DNA of 64,000 nt, taken from JACTMZ01 sp044359955. Its GTDB lineage: Bacteria; Verrucomicrobiota; Verrucomicrobiia; Chthoniobacterales; JACTMZ01. The notes under the pieces were generated by a model. That model did no database searches. It was not told the DNA's origin and was given only the letters and a program-made list of their open reading frames with translations. Shown here piece after piece: positions 16,781 through 25,282 of the stretch. The stretch spans positions 76,444-140,443 of the forward strand of contig JBIKLF010000005.1 in assembly GCA_044359955.1 (NCBI GenBank). Reading direction: 5' to 3'. Within the stretch, counting starts at the first letter, position 1, and each line of letters opens with the position of its first letter. Position numbers and translations under genes: made by a program.

Positions 16781-17743
16781 TCACGCCGAGGCCTGCCCGC
16801 TGATCTGCCCATCCTCGCGGTAGGCGGAGTCGGGCACCGCGCGCAGATTTTTGATGATCCCGAGCCAAGAGAGCACCTTGAGCGTGTAGTAAGTCGGGTC
16901 GAACTCCCACCAGTAGAAACCCTGCCGCGCGGCGGCCTGATACCGGTGGTGGTTGTTGTGCCATCCCTCACCCAGCGTGATGAAGGCGAGGATCATGCTG
17001 TTGCGGCTGTCATCTTTCGTGTCATAGCGCTTCCTGCCCAGCACGTGGGCCAGCGAGTTGATGCACGATGTGCCGTGGAAAAGGAAGGTCGTGCTGATGA
17101 AGAAACCCCAGACCAGCATCTGCAGCGGCGTGGTGCCGAACAACGGGAAAAACGCCTGCAAAAACCAGCCCCACCCGAGCATGACGATGGCGAGGAAGAT
17201 CGGCCCGATCAGATCGAAGCGGTTGAGGAAAACCAACTCGGGATACTTGGCGAGGTCTTTGATCCGCGAGTAGTCGGTCGGGAAATTGCAACTGCTGGTG
17301 ATCCAGCCGATGTGAGACCAGAGGAAGCCCTGCACGCCGGGCGAATGAAAATCCTCTTCTTCGTCCGAGTGCTTGTGATGATGCCGATGCACCCACGCCC
17401 ACCAAAGCGGACCGCGCTGCGTGCAGGTCAGACCAAGGAACGCGACAATGAATTGTCCGGCCCGCGAAATCTGGAACGTCTTGTGGCTGAAATACCGGTG
17501 GTAAAAACCGGTGACGAGGAACATCCGCGCGAAGTAAAGAAACACCGCGGTGGCCACCGCGATCCAACTCCACCCGGTCCAGATAACCCCGAGGCAGCCG
17601 AGGTGCAGGATGATGAAGGGCACCAGACGCCGCCACTCCATGCGCTCGGGCTGGTTGCGGATCACTTCCGCGTCGCCCTCGAAATAATCGCTGTCGAGGC
17701 AGTTGATGATCCGGCGGAGCGGTGAAACGGAGGCGGCAGTCAT
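16781..17743 (-). CDS. Membrane fatty-acid (acyl-CoA delta-9 type) desaturase
   Basis: 320 residues with four main hydrophobic spans. The three histidine boxes of the di-iron desaturases are clear: HRYFSH, HRHHHKH and HNNHHRY. The enzyme would use O2 to introduce a cis double bond into a long acyl chain. That would create the substrate for the CFA-type methyltransferases encoded downstream. It is the first gene of the lipid cluster and starts only 4 bp after the parB stop codon, so it may be co-transcribed with parB. Confidence 0.93.
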   Translation of the reverse strand: MTAASVSPLRRIINCLDSDYFEGDAEVIRNQPERMEWRRLVPFIILHLGCLGVIWTGWSWIAVATAVFLYFARMFLVTGFYHRYFSHKTFQISRAGQFIVAFLGLTCTQRGPLWWAWVHRHHHKHSDEEEDFHSPGVQGFLWSHIGWITSSCNFPTDYSRIKDLAKYPELVFLNRFDLIGPIFLAIVMLGWGWFLQAFFPLFGTTPLQMLVWGFFISTTFLFHGTSCINSLAHVLGRKRYDTKDDSRNSMILAFITLGEGWHNNHHRYQAAARQGFYWWEFDPTYYTLKVLSWLGIIKNLRAVPDSAYREDGQISGQASA

Positions 17744-17747
17744 GACT

Positions 17748-18638
17748 TTACTCTTGGGCCAAACCTAGCTGCCCAAGGAGACGCTGCAAGTCGTCGTTCC
17801 CGTAATACTCGATGAGAATCCGGCCTTTGTCCTCGCCATGATGGACTTCCACGCGGGTCGAAAGATGCTGCTGCAGGCGGTTTTCCAGATGCTGAACGGC
17901 AGCCGAGGCGGCGCGCTTTTGACGGGTGCGTCCTTTCCGGACCACGCCATCTTGGGTCAGGGTGGTATTGACCAGATCCTCGGTGGCGCGCACCGAGAGA
18001 TTTTTCCGCATGACTTGCCCGGCCACGTTGCGCTGCTCCTCGGCCGTGCGTAGCCCGAGCAGGGCCTTGGCATGTCCGACACTGAGGCGACCTTGCACCA
18101 AGTGCGTCTGCAATTCTCCGTCCAACTCGAGCAAGCGCATGGTGTTGGCCACCGCGGCGCGGCTTTTGCCGACTTTTTTGGCGATCTCGTCTTGGCGCAG
18201 TTTGAATTCCTCGGCCAGACGCTTGTAGGCCTGCGCTTCCTCGATCGGGTTGAGATCCTCGCGCTGCAGGTTCTCGACCAGCGCGAACTCGAGCACCTCG
18301 AGGTCGGTGGCGTCGCGGACGATGACCGGAACCTCTTTGCGTCCCGCTTGCCCCGCGGCGCGCCAACGGCGTTCACCGGCGATGAGTTCGAGGAGTCCAT
18401 TGACCCGGCGCACAATGAGCGGCTGAATGATGCCGTTCTCACGGATGGAAGCGACAAGCTCGGCCAAATGATCCGCCGAAAACGTGGTGCGCGGTTGCAG
18501 CGGACTGGGCACGACCTGCGTGAGCGCAACCGACTGCACCCGCTCGCCCGCCGCTTCCGCCGCGGCGACCGCTTCAGCGGCTGTTTTGGCCGGAGCGATG
18601 AGTGCGCCGAGTCCGCGTCCGAGTGCTGGTTTGGCCAT
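17748..18638 (-). CDS. parB: Chromosome-partitioning protein ParB
   Basis: 296 residues from the ATG at 18638 (MAKPALGRGLGALI, the usual ParB opening). The ParB/Sulfiredoxin CTPase domain contains the arginine-rich GERRWRAA motif and VENLQREDLNPIEEA. A helix-turn-helix (DEIAKKVGKSRAAVANTMRLL) follows, and the C-terminus is a dimerisation domain. It should bind parS and spread as a CTP-dependent clamp. No parA is adjacent, which is unusual for a chromosomal parB. Confidence 0.94.
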   Translation of the reverse strand: MAKPALGRGLGALIAPAKTAAEAVAAAEAAGERVQSVALTQVVPSPLQPRTTFSADHLAELVASIRENGIIQPLIVRRVNGLLELIAGERRWRAAGQAGRKEVPVIVRDATDLEVLEFALVENLQREDLNPIEEAQAYKRLAEEFKLRQDEIAKKVGKSRAAVANTMRLLELDGELQTHLVQGRLSVGHAKALLGLRTAEEQRNVAGQVMRKNLSVRATEDLVNTTLTQDGVVRKGRTRQKRAASAAVQHLENRLQQHLSTRVEVHHGEDKGRILIEYYGNDDLQRLLGQLGLAQE

Positions 18639-18738
18639 GACCCTTGATCCTAGCGAAGGTGCCGCCCCGATGGGAAGCGTCGGCATGGGCCCAAGACCCC
18701 ACTGGCCTCCGGGCGGGTGGTGCGTCTATAAAAGAGCG

Positions 18739-19410
18739 ATGTCGCATCTCTTCGGCCGGCTCTCCCTCTGGATCGACCCGGTGCCGCGCGATGGACCCGC
18801 TCAGATGGCCTGCGACGAGGTGCTCTTGGCCCACGCCCGGGGGCCGCTGCTCCGGGTTTTCCGATGGACCGGGCCATGGGTGAGTATCGGATACTTTGTT
18901 CCGTGGCGGGAGGCCGCGGCAACCCGGCCCGGTTGGCCCGTTTGCCGCCGTTGGACCGGCGGGGGCGTGGTGGTGCACGACGGAGATTTCACCTTCTCGT
19001 TGGTCGCGCCGCGCACCGAGTCGTGGTCGGTGCTACGGCCTGACGAAAGCTACCGCGTGCTGCACCTCGCGCTCGCTTCAGCACTCCATGATGCCGGATG
19101 CGAGGCGGTTCTTTTCCAGGGCGAGGCGCAGGGTGCCGCGGCCTGCTTTGCCGGACCCGTCCGTTACGATGTGGTGGACGGAACTCGCAAGGTCGCGGGA
19201 GGAGCGCAGCGGCGCACCAAACGCGGACTCCTCCACCAAGGATCGGTCCGGCAGTCAGGCCTCGAAGCCGGGTTCGGTCAACGTCTCGCCGCCACCTTGG
19301 CTGCGGAAACCGAGTCGTGGACCCCCCCGGAGAGTTTCGAGGCGGAGACGACCGACCTGGAGACTTCCAAATACGGACGGGACGAGTTCCTGCGGAAGGA
19401 ACAGCCTTGA
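18739..19410 (+). CDS. Lipoate-protein ligase A family protein
   Basis: 223 residues from the ATG at 18739. The lipoyl-AMP binding motif RRWTGGGVVVHDGDFTFS and the catalytic lysine region RKVAGGAQRR identify a biotin/lipoate A/B protein ligase fold. It could attach lipoate to carrier proteins or act as an octanoyltransferase (LipM-like). It lacks the C-terminal accessory domain of E. coli LplA and is short. It is divergent from parB across 100 bp. Confidence 0.8.
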   Translation: MSHLFGRLSLWIDPVPRDGPAQMACDEVLLAHARGPLLRVFRWTGPWVSIGYFVPWREAAATRPGWPVCRRWTGGGVVVHDGDFTFSLVAPRTESWSVLRPDESYRVLHLALASALHDAGCEAVLFQGEAQGAAACFAGPVRYDVVDGTRKVAGGAQRRTKRGLLHQGSVRQSGLEAGFGQRLAATLAAETESWTPPESFEAETTDLETSKYGRDEFLRKEQP

Positions 19411-19483
19411 GCAAAATCTCGCACTGCGGCAACGTGCCTGGAGATTCGCCCGCGCTTTGTCGCGCCCGAGCGCAAGTGTCGCC

Positions 19484-20626
19484 ATGAAAAAACCGATCAA
19501 ATCCGCGGTCAAAAGCGCGAAAGCGAAAACCAAAAAAGCACCGGCCAAAAGCAAGATGGTCACCGCAAGCCGGAAGTCCGCGAAGATCACCAAAGACGTC
19601 CGTCAAGCCGCCGCCCGAAAACCGGCCCCACGGACTCGCGCCAAGAAAATGGCTGGCGCGAACATTGACCATCTCGGTGACCTTCCTCGCAGCTACGGCG
19701 AAGAAGGCATTTTCGTGGTCGCGCAGGAACCGCATTGGCTTTTTTGTTATTGGGATTACACGCTGACCGAAGGCGTCAAGGACACCATCTTCCTGCGCCA
19801 CGGTCGGGAGGGCGCGGATCGCCCGGAGGCCGAAGTGCCCGTGCCTTCGGAAACCAACAGTTGGTATCTCGCCGTGCGCGAGACCGATGCGGACTATTAT
19901 GTCGAACTCGGGCACTACAATGGGGGCCATTGGAAGACACTCGCCCGCAGCGGCACCGTGCTCACCCCGCGCGACACCATGACCGGATTCGGCGAGCCCG
20001 TTTTCGCCAACATGCCCTTTCATTCCAACTTCCAACAACTCGTGGAGAAAATCCGCGGCACGATGCGCGAGGGCGAAAGCCTGGCCGATGCCCTGGCCCG
20101 TCTTCAAGGACACGGTGCAGGGCCGATCGGACGACTGACCCCGGCCAGTCTTTTTTCCGGCGGGTTCGCCCTATCGTCGTGGGCCTCGGCGCCCGGCGGG
20201 TCACCGGGAGGCTTCCTGGCCGCACTCGGGATCTCCGGCGCATCGTGGGAAAGCGCGCCGGGCAACTGGTCTTCCGCCGCACTCTCGGGTCGGGGGGCAC
20301 CAAGTAGCTGGTCGTCGAGTTGGCACGGAGGCCGCGAGTTCTTCATGCACCTCAATGCCGAGGTCATCTTCTACGGCGGCACCCATCCCGACGCCAAGGT
20401 GACCGTCGACGGAAAGGAAATCATGATCCGCCCCGATGGAACGTTCCGTTACCACTTCGTCCTGCCCGACGGCGCCTTCGAGATTCCCGTCGTGGCCACT
20501 TCACCCGACGGCGCGGAAACACGGCGCGGCGTGCTGCGCTTCGAGCGCTCGACCACGCGCGAGGGGGATGTCGCCTCCACCACGCAGCCACCGCTCGGTG
20601 TGCCGATGGGGCGCAAACGTTCCTGA
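19484..20626 (+). CDS. DUF4912 protein with lysine/alanine-rich N-terminal tail
   Basis: 380 residues. The first ~55 residues are a Lys/Ala/Pro-rich tail (KKPIKSAVKSAKAKTKKAPA), like histone H1 or chlamydial Hc proteins. The DUF4912 domain follows, with the typical PHWLFCYWDYT and WYLAVRETDADYYVELG segments. A Ser/Gly/Ala/Trp-rich linker leads to a C-terminal Ig-like domain (HPDAKVTVDGKEIMIRPDGT). The tail suggests nucleic-acid or polyanion binding, but the role of DUF4912 is unknown. There is no signal peptide, so it is probably cytoplasmic. Confidence 0.85.
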   Translation: MKKPIKSAVKSAKAKTKKAPAKSKMVTASRKSAKITKDVRQAAARKPAPRTRAKKMAGANIDHLGDLPRSYGEEGIFVVAQEPHWLFCYWDYTLTEGVKDTIFLRHGREGADRPEAEVPVPSETNSWYLAVRETDADYYVELGHYNGGHWKTLARSGTVLTPRDTMTGFGEPVFANMPFHSNFQQLVEKIRGTMREGESLADALARLQGHGAGPIGRLTPASLFSGGFALSSWASAPGGSPGGFLAALGISGASWESAPGNWSSAALSGRGAPSSWSSSWHGGREFFMHLNAEVIFYGGTHPDAKVTVDGKEIMIRPDGTFRYHFVLPDGAFEIPVVATSPDGAETRRGVLRFERSTTREGDVASTTQPPLGVPMGRKRS

Positions 20627-20682
20627 ATCGCTACCGCAGACCGGGATTCCCGTCCGCCACGGCGCGAGTTAATCTGTTCCCC

Positions 20683-21576
20683 GTGCCTGCTCCCGACGAT
20701 CCCCTCGCGCCGGCTTATCTCGATTACCTGCGCGACGAACGCAACGCCTCGCCGCGCACCGTGAGCAACTACGACCGCGCCTTGACTGCCGCGGCCGGAT
20801 TCCTCGGTGAAAAGTCCTGGCCCGAGGCCACGGCCGATGATTTCCGCGCTTACCTCTTCGCCCTCATGAAGCGCGATCGCGCGCGGGCCACCATCCGTCT
20901 CGACTTTGCTGCGCTGCGCAGCTTTTACCGCTTTCTCTGCGAGCGAAAAAGTCTCGCCGCCAACCCGCTCATGGCCGTCTCGCTGCCCAAAGCTGAGAAA
21001 CGTCTTCCGGGCTTCCTCACCACCACGCAGATCGATGCCCTGCTGCGGTCCCCACATGAGGCGAAGCGCGCGAAACAGGCGCCGGATTGGCTGCCCTGGC
21101 GCGATGCCGCCATCCTCGAATTGTTCTATTCCAGCGGACTGCGTCTCGCCGAGTTGGCGGCCCTCGAGGTGAACGATATCGACCCTTACAACGAATCGGT
21201 CCGGGTCCTCGGCAAAGGGTCCAAGGAACGCATCGTGCCCGTGGGCCAGCCCGCTCTCGAAGCCATCCAGCATTACCGTCAGCGGGCCAAGGTGCAGTCC
21301 GGACCGCTCTTCCTGAGCAAGCTGCGCCAGCGGCTTGGTCCCACTTCAATCTGGTCGCTGGTCAAAAAATACCTCCGGCTCGCGCAGATACCCGTTCCGG
21401 CCAGCCCGCACAAACTCCGCCACAGCTTCGCCACGCATCTCCTCGATGCCGGCGCCGACCTCCGCAGCGTGCAAAGCATGCTCGGACACGCCAGCCTCTC
21501 CACCACCCAAATCTACACGCACGTGACGACCGAAAGACTCAAGAAAGCTTACGATCAGGCGCACCCGCGAGCGTAA
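20683..21576 (+). CDS. XerC/XerD-type tyrosine recombinase
   Basis: 297 residues from the GTG at 20683. A SAM-like N-terminal core-binding domain (LDYLRDERNASPRTVSNYDRAL) precedes the catalytic domain. The pentad is visible: Arg in SSGLRLAEL, Lys in GKGSKERIVP, HxxR in HKLRHSFATHLL, His in LGHASLSTTQ and the nucleophile Tyr in IYTH. Its length and motif spacing match the chromosome-dimer resolvases rather than phage integrases. XerC and XerD cannot be told apart here. Its 3' end overlaps the convergent membrane-protein gene by 22 bp. Confidence 0.92.
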   Translation: MPAPDDPLAPAYLDYLRDERNASPRTVSNYDRALTAAAGFLGEKSWPEATADDFRAYLFALMKRDRARATIRLDFAALRSFYRFLCERKSLAANPLMAVSLPKAEKRLPGFLTTTQIDALLRSPHEAKRAKQAPDWLPWRDAAILELFYSSGLRLAELAALEVNDIDPYNESVRVLGKGSKERIVPVGQPALEAIQHYRQRAKVQSGPLFLSKLRQRLGPTSIWSLVKKYLRLAQIPVPASPHKLRHSFATHLLDAGADLRSVQSMLGHASLSTTQIYTHVTTERLKKAYDQAHPRA

Positions 21577-22004
21577 AACCAGACCAAACCCGCCGAGCGC
21601 GCGGTCCACAAAACCGTGCGCAGCCAGTTGCCGTTGACAAGGGCCCGGACCAATTCCGGACGCGCCCCCTCGCGCGACAACCGCCCGTGCAAAGGCCCCT
21701 GCCACAAGGCAGTCGACAACCAGATGACCAACAACAGAGCCAACATGGTCCGCCAAAACCAAAGGGGCTCGCCGGCGAAGGCCAACAAGACCGCGGTGAA
21801 CAATTCGAGGACCATGAGCGGTCCGACCACCGCGCCGATGGAGCGGCAATGATGCCGGTGGAAATCACCGAATTCCGCCGCGCCAACCCGGGTAAAGGCC
21901 GGGTATTGGACAAACTGCACCAGCCAAATGAGGCCGGACAGGCCGAAGGTCGCCGCCGCTTGGAGGGCCTGTGCCCACGCCAGCCATTCGGGCGCGCCAC
22001 TCAT
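21555..22004 (-). CDS. Small four-helix membrane protein of unknown function
   Basis: 149 residues from the ATG at 22004. It has about four hydrophobic segments and a conserved-looking LVQFVQYPAFTRVGAAEFGDFHRHH loop between the first two. That arrangement (a long YP...F..FH loop after helix 1) recalls DUF1772-like membrane proteins, but I am not certain of the family. It lies 13 bp after the L,D-transpeptidase gene on the same strand. Confidence 0.75.
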   Translation of the reverse strand: MSGAPEWLAWAQALQAAATFGLSGLIWLVQFVQYPAFTRVGAAEFGDFHRHHCRSIGAVVGPLMVLELFTAVLLAFAGEPLWFWRTMLALLLVIWLSTALWQGPLHGRLSREGARPELVRALVNGNWLRTVLWTARSAGLVWFYARGCA

Positions 22005-22017
22005 GCGCGCGGCAGCC

Positions 22018-22626
22018 TCAGTTGACCACGCGCACCGGCGTGCCCTGCGAAACGTTGGCGAAGAAAATCTGCGCCATGCGCTCGGGCATGCGCACACAAC
22101 CATGCGAGGCCGCAAAGCCCGGGAGAAATCCGGCATGCAAGCCGTAGCCGCCGTGGAAACGCAAAAAATAGGGCATGGGCGCCCCGCGGAATGAGGTGCC
22201 CGGCGGCTTGGGATCGCGCTTCACTCCAACATTGGCCACCATGACATTGCCGCCCTGATCGACGTAGTCCCCGTAAAGATTCGACACGTGGTCTTTGCTT
22301 TTCTGGATGATTTTGTATTGACCGGACGGTGTGCGGTAGCCTTCGCGGCCGGAGGAAATCATCGAGACCCCGACGAGGCGCCCGTCCTTGTAAAAGAACG
22401 CTTTCTGCTCGCCCAAATCGATGGTGATCGAGGGATTTCCGGACACTCCATCCCCGTCCCAGTAGGACACTGTGTCGTTGATGCCGACATTCGACGGCTT
22501 GGCCACCACGTCGCCGCCGGACGTGAGGTAGCGGGTCGTGGAACTGGTCAGACGCCGGTCATGTGTCGCGCATCCGGCCAAAACCGCGAGCAACAGGCAG
22601 AAGCCGAGTCGCATAATGGTGTTCAT
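22018..22626 (-). CDS. L,D-transpeptidase (YkuD) lipoprotein
   Basis: 202 residues. It has a lipoprotein signal with lipobox LAGC, then a YkuD catalytic domain with HGGYGLHAG and SHGCVRM (active-site Cys). It should form 3-3 cross-links or attach proteins to meso-DAP in peptidoglycan, on the periplasmic side of a membrane. The start is the ATG at 22626. No LysM domain is present. Confidence 0.92.
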   Translation of the reverse strand: MNTIMRLGFCLLLAVLAGCATHDRRLTSSTTRYLTSGGDVVAKPSNVGINDTVSYWDGDGVSGNPSITIDLGEQKAFFYKDGRLVGVSMISSGREGYRTPSGQYKIIQKSKDHVSNLYGDYVDQGGNVMVANVGVKRDPKPPGTSFRGAPMPYFLRFHGGYGLHAGFLPGFAASHGCVRMPERMAQIFFANVSQGTPVRVVN

Positions 22627-22681
22627 AGCAGGCGTGGGAATAAAGCCTCTTGTCGGCGTCTGGTCAAACCCAAAGCACCGG

Positions 22682-23137
22682 TCAATGCGGACGCAAGACG
22701 ACCGTCGAAGCAGTCTCGGGGTGGCCGGCGAGCAGAGCCTCGACAGTGTAAACGCCCCCCACCGCCATCTCCCGAGTCGGCACGGCGACCTCATATTCGA
22801 GTCGCTCCCCGGGGTTGACCACAACCGAAGAGGCCGTGGCGGCAAAGCTGCGGTCCTCTGACCACAGAAAGAGCCTCTGACCGCCGGAACCTCGCATGGC
22901 AACTTCGAGGTGCTGCTCGGTCGGGAACTCCAAATGCAGCACCTGCCGCGAGGCATTGACCAAGGAGAAGACCACCCGGACGTCCCGGTGCAGGGACAGC
23001 CTGAATTCGCCGGGTTCGGCCTGCAGACTCGGTTGCAGGGCCGCCGCCGAGGTGACCCTCGTCGCGCCTTCCCGTTCGGCCGGCGCACAGGCCGCCACCA
23101 CCGCGGCCAAGATGATGGTGAGCCCCGCGCTTCGCAT
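22682..23137 (-). CDS. BsuPI-domain lipoprotein
   Basis: 151 residues with a lipoprotein-like signal ending in AAC. The rest is an Ig-like domain matching the intracellular proteinase inhibitor BsuPI family. Features are V-FSLVNASRQVLHLEFPTEQ, a tryptophan-bearing LFLWSEDRSF, and a NPGERLEYEV turn followed by GGVYTVEA. In Gram-negatives such proteins are secreted, and protease inhibition is unproven. It is divergent from the gene at 23204. Confidence 0.8.
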   Translation of the reverse strand: MRSAGLTIILAAVVAACAPAEREGATRVTSAAALQPSLQAEPGEFRLSLHRDVRVVFSLVNASRQVLHLEFPTEQHLEVAMRGSGGQRLFLWSEDRSFAATASSVVVNPGERLEYEVAVPTREMAVGGVYTVEALLAGHPETASTVVLRPH

Positions 23138-23203
23138 GACCTGCGATTTAAGCGCGCCGCGCGCACGGTTGCAATTCCCCGCGCGCCCCGTTTACTTATC
23201 CGC

Positions 23204-23671
23204 ATGCGCCACCCTTTTCTTTTCCTTTGCACGGCCGCCCTGCTCTGCACCGGCGGGGCCAAGAAGCCGACCGTCGAACTGCGCATCCATGGCGAAGGCA
23301 TCGCCGCCGAAGCCCCGACCTTCGCCTTTCCCGCCACCTTGCTTAACGGCCGCGAGACATTTCTCTCCCGTATGCCGCTGATCACGCAGCGCGAAATCCA
23401 CTCGGTCTTTCCGTTTGCGGCCGCGGACGGATCGCAGGGCGTCTACCTCAAACTCGACAACCACGGCTCCGGCCTGCTCAAGCAGCACACCATGGAAAGA
23501 AGCGGACGCCTGCTCGCCGTTTTTTTCAACGGCCGCCAGGTGAGCAATCTGGTCGTCGACCGGCCCGTCAATGATGGAATTGTCAGTATCCCGCGCGGAC
23601 TCGACAGCGCCGAGGTGGAGATGCTCACCGCGGCTTATCCGGTCATCGGCCAGAGCGGCCAGAAGCGATGA
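23204..23671 (+). CDS. Small secreted protein resembling the SecD P1 head domain
   Basis: 155 residues with a signal peptide (MRHPFLFLCTAALLCTGG). The region from about residue 85 (GVYLKLDNHGSGLLKQ...RLLAVFFNGRQVSNLVVDRP...GIVSIPRG) follows the pattern of the periplasmic head subdomain of SecD (RLAIVLDGKVISAPVI-like), without any SecD membrane part. The match is by eye. It is the first gene of a rightward operon and is coupled by an ATGA overlap to a peptidoglycan M23 peptidase gene. Confidence 0.78.
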   Translation: MRHPFLFLCTAALLCTGGAKKPTVELRIHGEGIAAEAPTFAFPATLLNGRETFLSRMPLITQREIHSVFPFAAADGSQGVYLKLDNHGSGLLKQHTMERSGRLLAVFFNGRQVSNLVVDRPVNDGIVSIPRGLDSAEVEMLTAAYPVIGQSGQKR

Positions 23672-24768
23672 TGAAAGTCTTCGCCGCCACGCTCCCCCTT
23701 CTTTTTCTCCTCGTCATCACCCCGGCGAGGCCCTTCTCCCCCGTGTTGCCCACGGACAACGATGCGCTTTTCCGAGGACAACCGGAAAAGTTTTACATGT
23801 ATACGGACCGCGATTTCGAAGGCGTGAAAAGCCGGCCGTGGCAGGGCGGCAGCTACGGGTTCACCCGCAACCAGCAACGCGTGGGAGGGAACATCCTGCT
23901 GACCAAATTCCACGAGGGCATCGACGTGAGCCCCCTCCGTCGCGACGCATCCGGTCGACCGCTCGACGAGATTCGCGCCATCGAGGGAGGACGCGTTGTG
24001 CACGTCAGCGACGATGCGAAGGATTCCAACTATGGAAAACTCGTCGTGATCGAACACCGGGTCGAAGGCGCCCCCGTCTTCAGCGTGTATGCCCACCTCG
24101 CCACGATCGATGTGCGGCGCGGACAAACCATCGCGCCAGGCGACCGCATCGGCCTCCTCGGCTCCACCGGTGTCGGCCTCAACCAACGCCGCGCCCACCT
24201 GCATCTCGAGGTCGCCCTCCTCTGGCACGACCAATTCGAAAGCTGGCACCCCGCGAATTTCCCCTCGCCGAACAAACACGGACTCTACAACGGCATCAAT
24301 CTGATGGGCCTCGACGTTGCGGAATTCTACCTCCAGCAACGCAAAAAACCTTCCCTCACCCTCCCCCAATTCATCCGCCAACAAGAGCCGTTCTTCCGCG
24401 TCCGCATCCCGGAATCCCCCCACTTCCAACTCCCCCGCCGCTACCCCTGGCTGGTCAAAGGCAATGCCGCTGGCGCGCGCTCATGGCTGGTTTCGTTCAC
24501 CGCACCCGGGTTTCCCGTCCTGATCGAACCCTCGACCGAGGCCGCCTCCGCCCCGCGCGTCGAATGGGTCGCCCCGGCAAAATTCCCTTACGCCAAACTG
24601 ACCCGCCGGTTGATCGACGGCTCGCGCCAGCAACCGCGCCTCGGGGAGAGCGGAGAAAAACTCATCGACCTCCTCACTTGGGATCCCGCCTCCCGACCGG
24701 CGCCCGAACCGCAACGCGGCTTGTCAGAAGACGCCGCCAACCTTAGGCTTTCGCCACCTGATGAGTGA
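23668..24768 (+). CDS. Secreted M23 (LytM-type) metallopeptidase
   Basis: 366 residues with a signal peptide. The M23 domain lies in the middle. The zinc ligands are HEGID (HxxxD) and the HLHLEV pair (HxH), with the GSTGVGLNQRRAHLH context usual for active enzymes. It is expected to cut peptidoglycan peptide cross-links. The ~150-residue C-terminal extension has no recognised domain. The 3' end overlaps nuoB by 8 bp, an odd pairing of a cell-wall hydrolase with a respiratory subunit. Confidence 0.9.
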   Translation: MMKVFAATLPLLFLLVITPARPFSPVLPTDNDALFRGQPEKFYMYTDRDFEGVKSRPWQGGSYGFTRNQQRVGGNILLTKFHEGIDVSPLRRDASGRPLDEIRAIEGGRVVHVSDDAKDSNYGKLVVIEHRVEGAPVFSVYAHLATIDVRRGQTIAPGDRIGLLGSTGVGLNQRRAHLHLEVALLWHDQFESWHPANFPSPNKHGLYNGINLMGLDVAEFYLQQRKKPSLTLPQFIRQQEPFFRVRIPESPHFQLPRRYPWLVKGNAAGARSWLVSFTAPGFPVLIEPSTEAASAPRVEWVAPAKFPYAKLTRRLIDGSRQQPRLGESGEKLIDLLTWDPASRPAPEPQRGLSEDAANLRLSPPDE

Positions 24769-25282
24769 CCGCAGCCCTTACGCCTACGATTCCAAAATCG
24801 AGGGCAACATCATCTTCACGCAACTCGACACCGCCATCAATTGGATGCGCAGTAACTCGCTCTGGCCCATGCCCATGGGCCTGGCCTGCTGCGCGATCGA
24901 ACTCATGGCCGCGGGCGCCGCGCGTTTCGACATCGCCCGCTTTGGCGCGGAGGTCATGCGTTTCTCCCCCCGCCAAGCCGACGTCATGATCGTTGCCGGC
25001 ACCGTGACCTACAAAATGGCCCTCGCAGTCAAACGGATCTACGACCAAATGGCCGAGCCGAAATGGGTCATTGCCATGGGCGCCTGCGCGTCCTCCGGCG
25101 GCATGTATCGGAGCTACGCCGTGCTCCAGGGCATCGATCATCTCATTCCGGTCGACGTCTACGTTTCCGGTTGCCCGCCCCGCCCCGAGGCCCTCCTCGA
25201 CGGCCTCATGCGCCTGCAGAAAAAAATCATGGGGGAACATTCTTTCCTCGAGCAGAAAAAAGAGCTGCTCGCCTCGATCTGA
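24761..25282 (+). CDS. nuoB: NADH-quinone oxidoreductase subunit B
   Basis: 173 residues. The cysteines of the N2 cluster are in place: Cys43-Cys44 in GLACCAIEL, one in MGACASSGG and one in SGCPPRPEA. This peripheral-arm subunit passes electrons to quinone in complex I. It abuts nuoC with no spacing. nuoA and nuoD-N are not adjacent, so this two-gene block is separated from the rest of the complex. Confidence 0.96.
   Translation: MSDRSPYAYDSKIEGNIIFTQLDTAINWMRSNSLWPMPMGLACCAIELMAAGAARFDIARFGAEVMRFSPRQADVMIVAGTVTYKMALAVKRIYDQMAEPKWVIAMGACASSGGMYRSYAVLQGIDHLIPVDVYVSGCPPRPEALLDGLMRLQKKIMGEHSFLEQKKELLASI

Noticed and set aside
20683..21576. Phage or island integrase with attachment sites
   Set aside because: Length and motifs fit chromosomal XerC/XerD. 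There is no tRNA gene, direct repeat or phage gene nearby.
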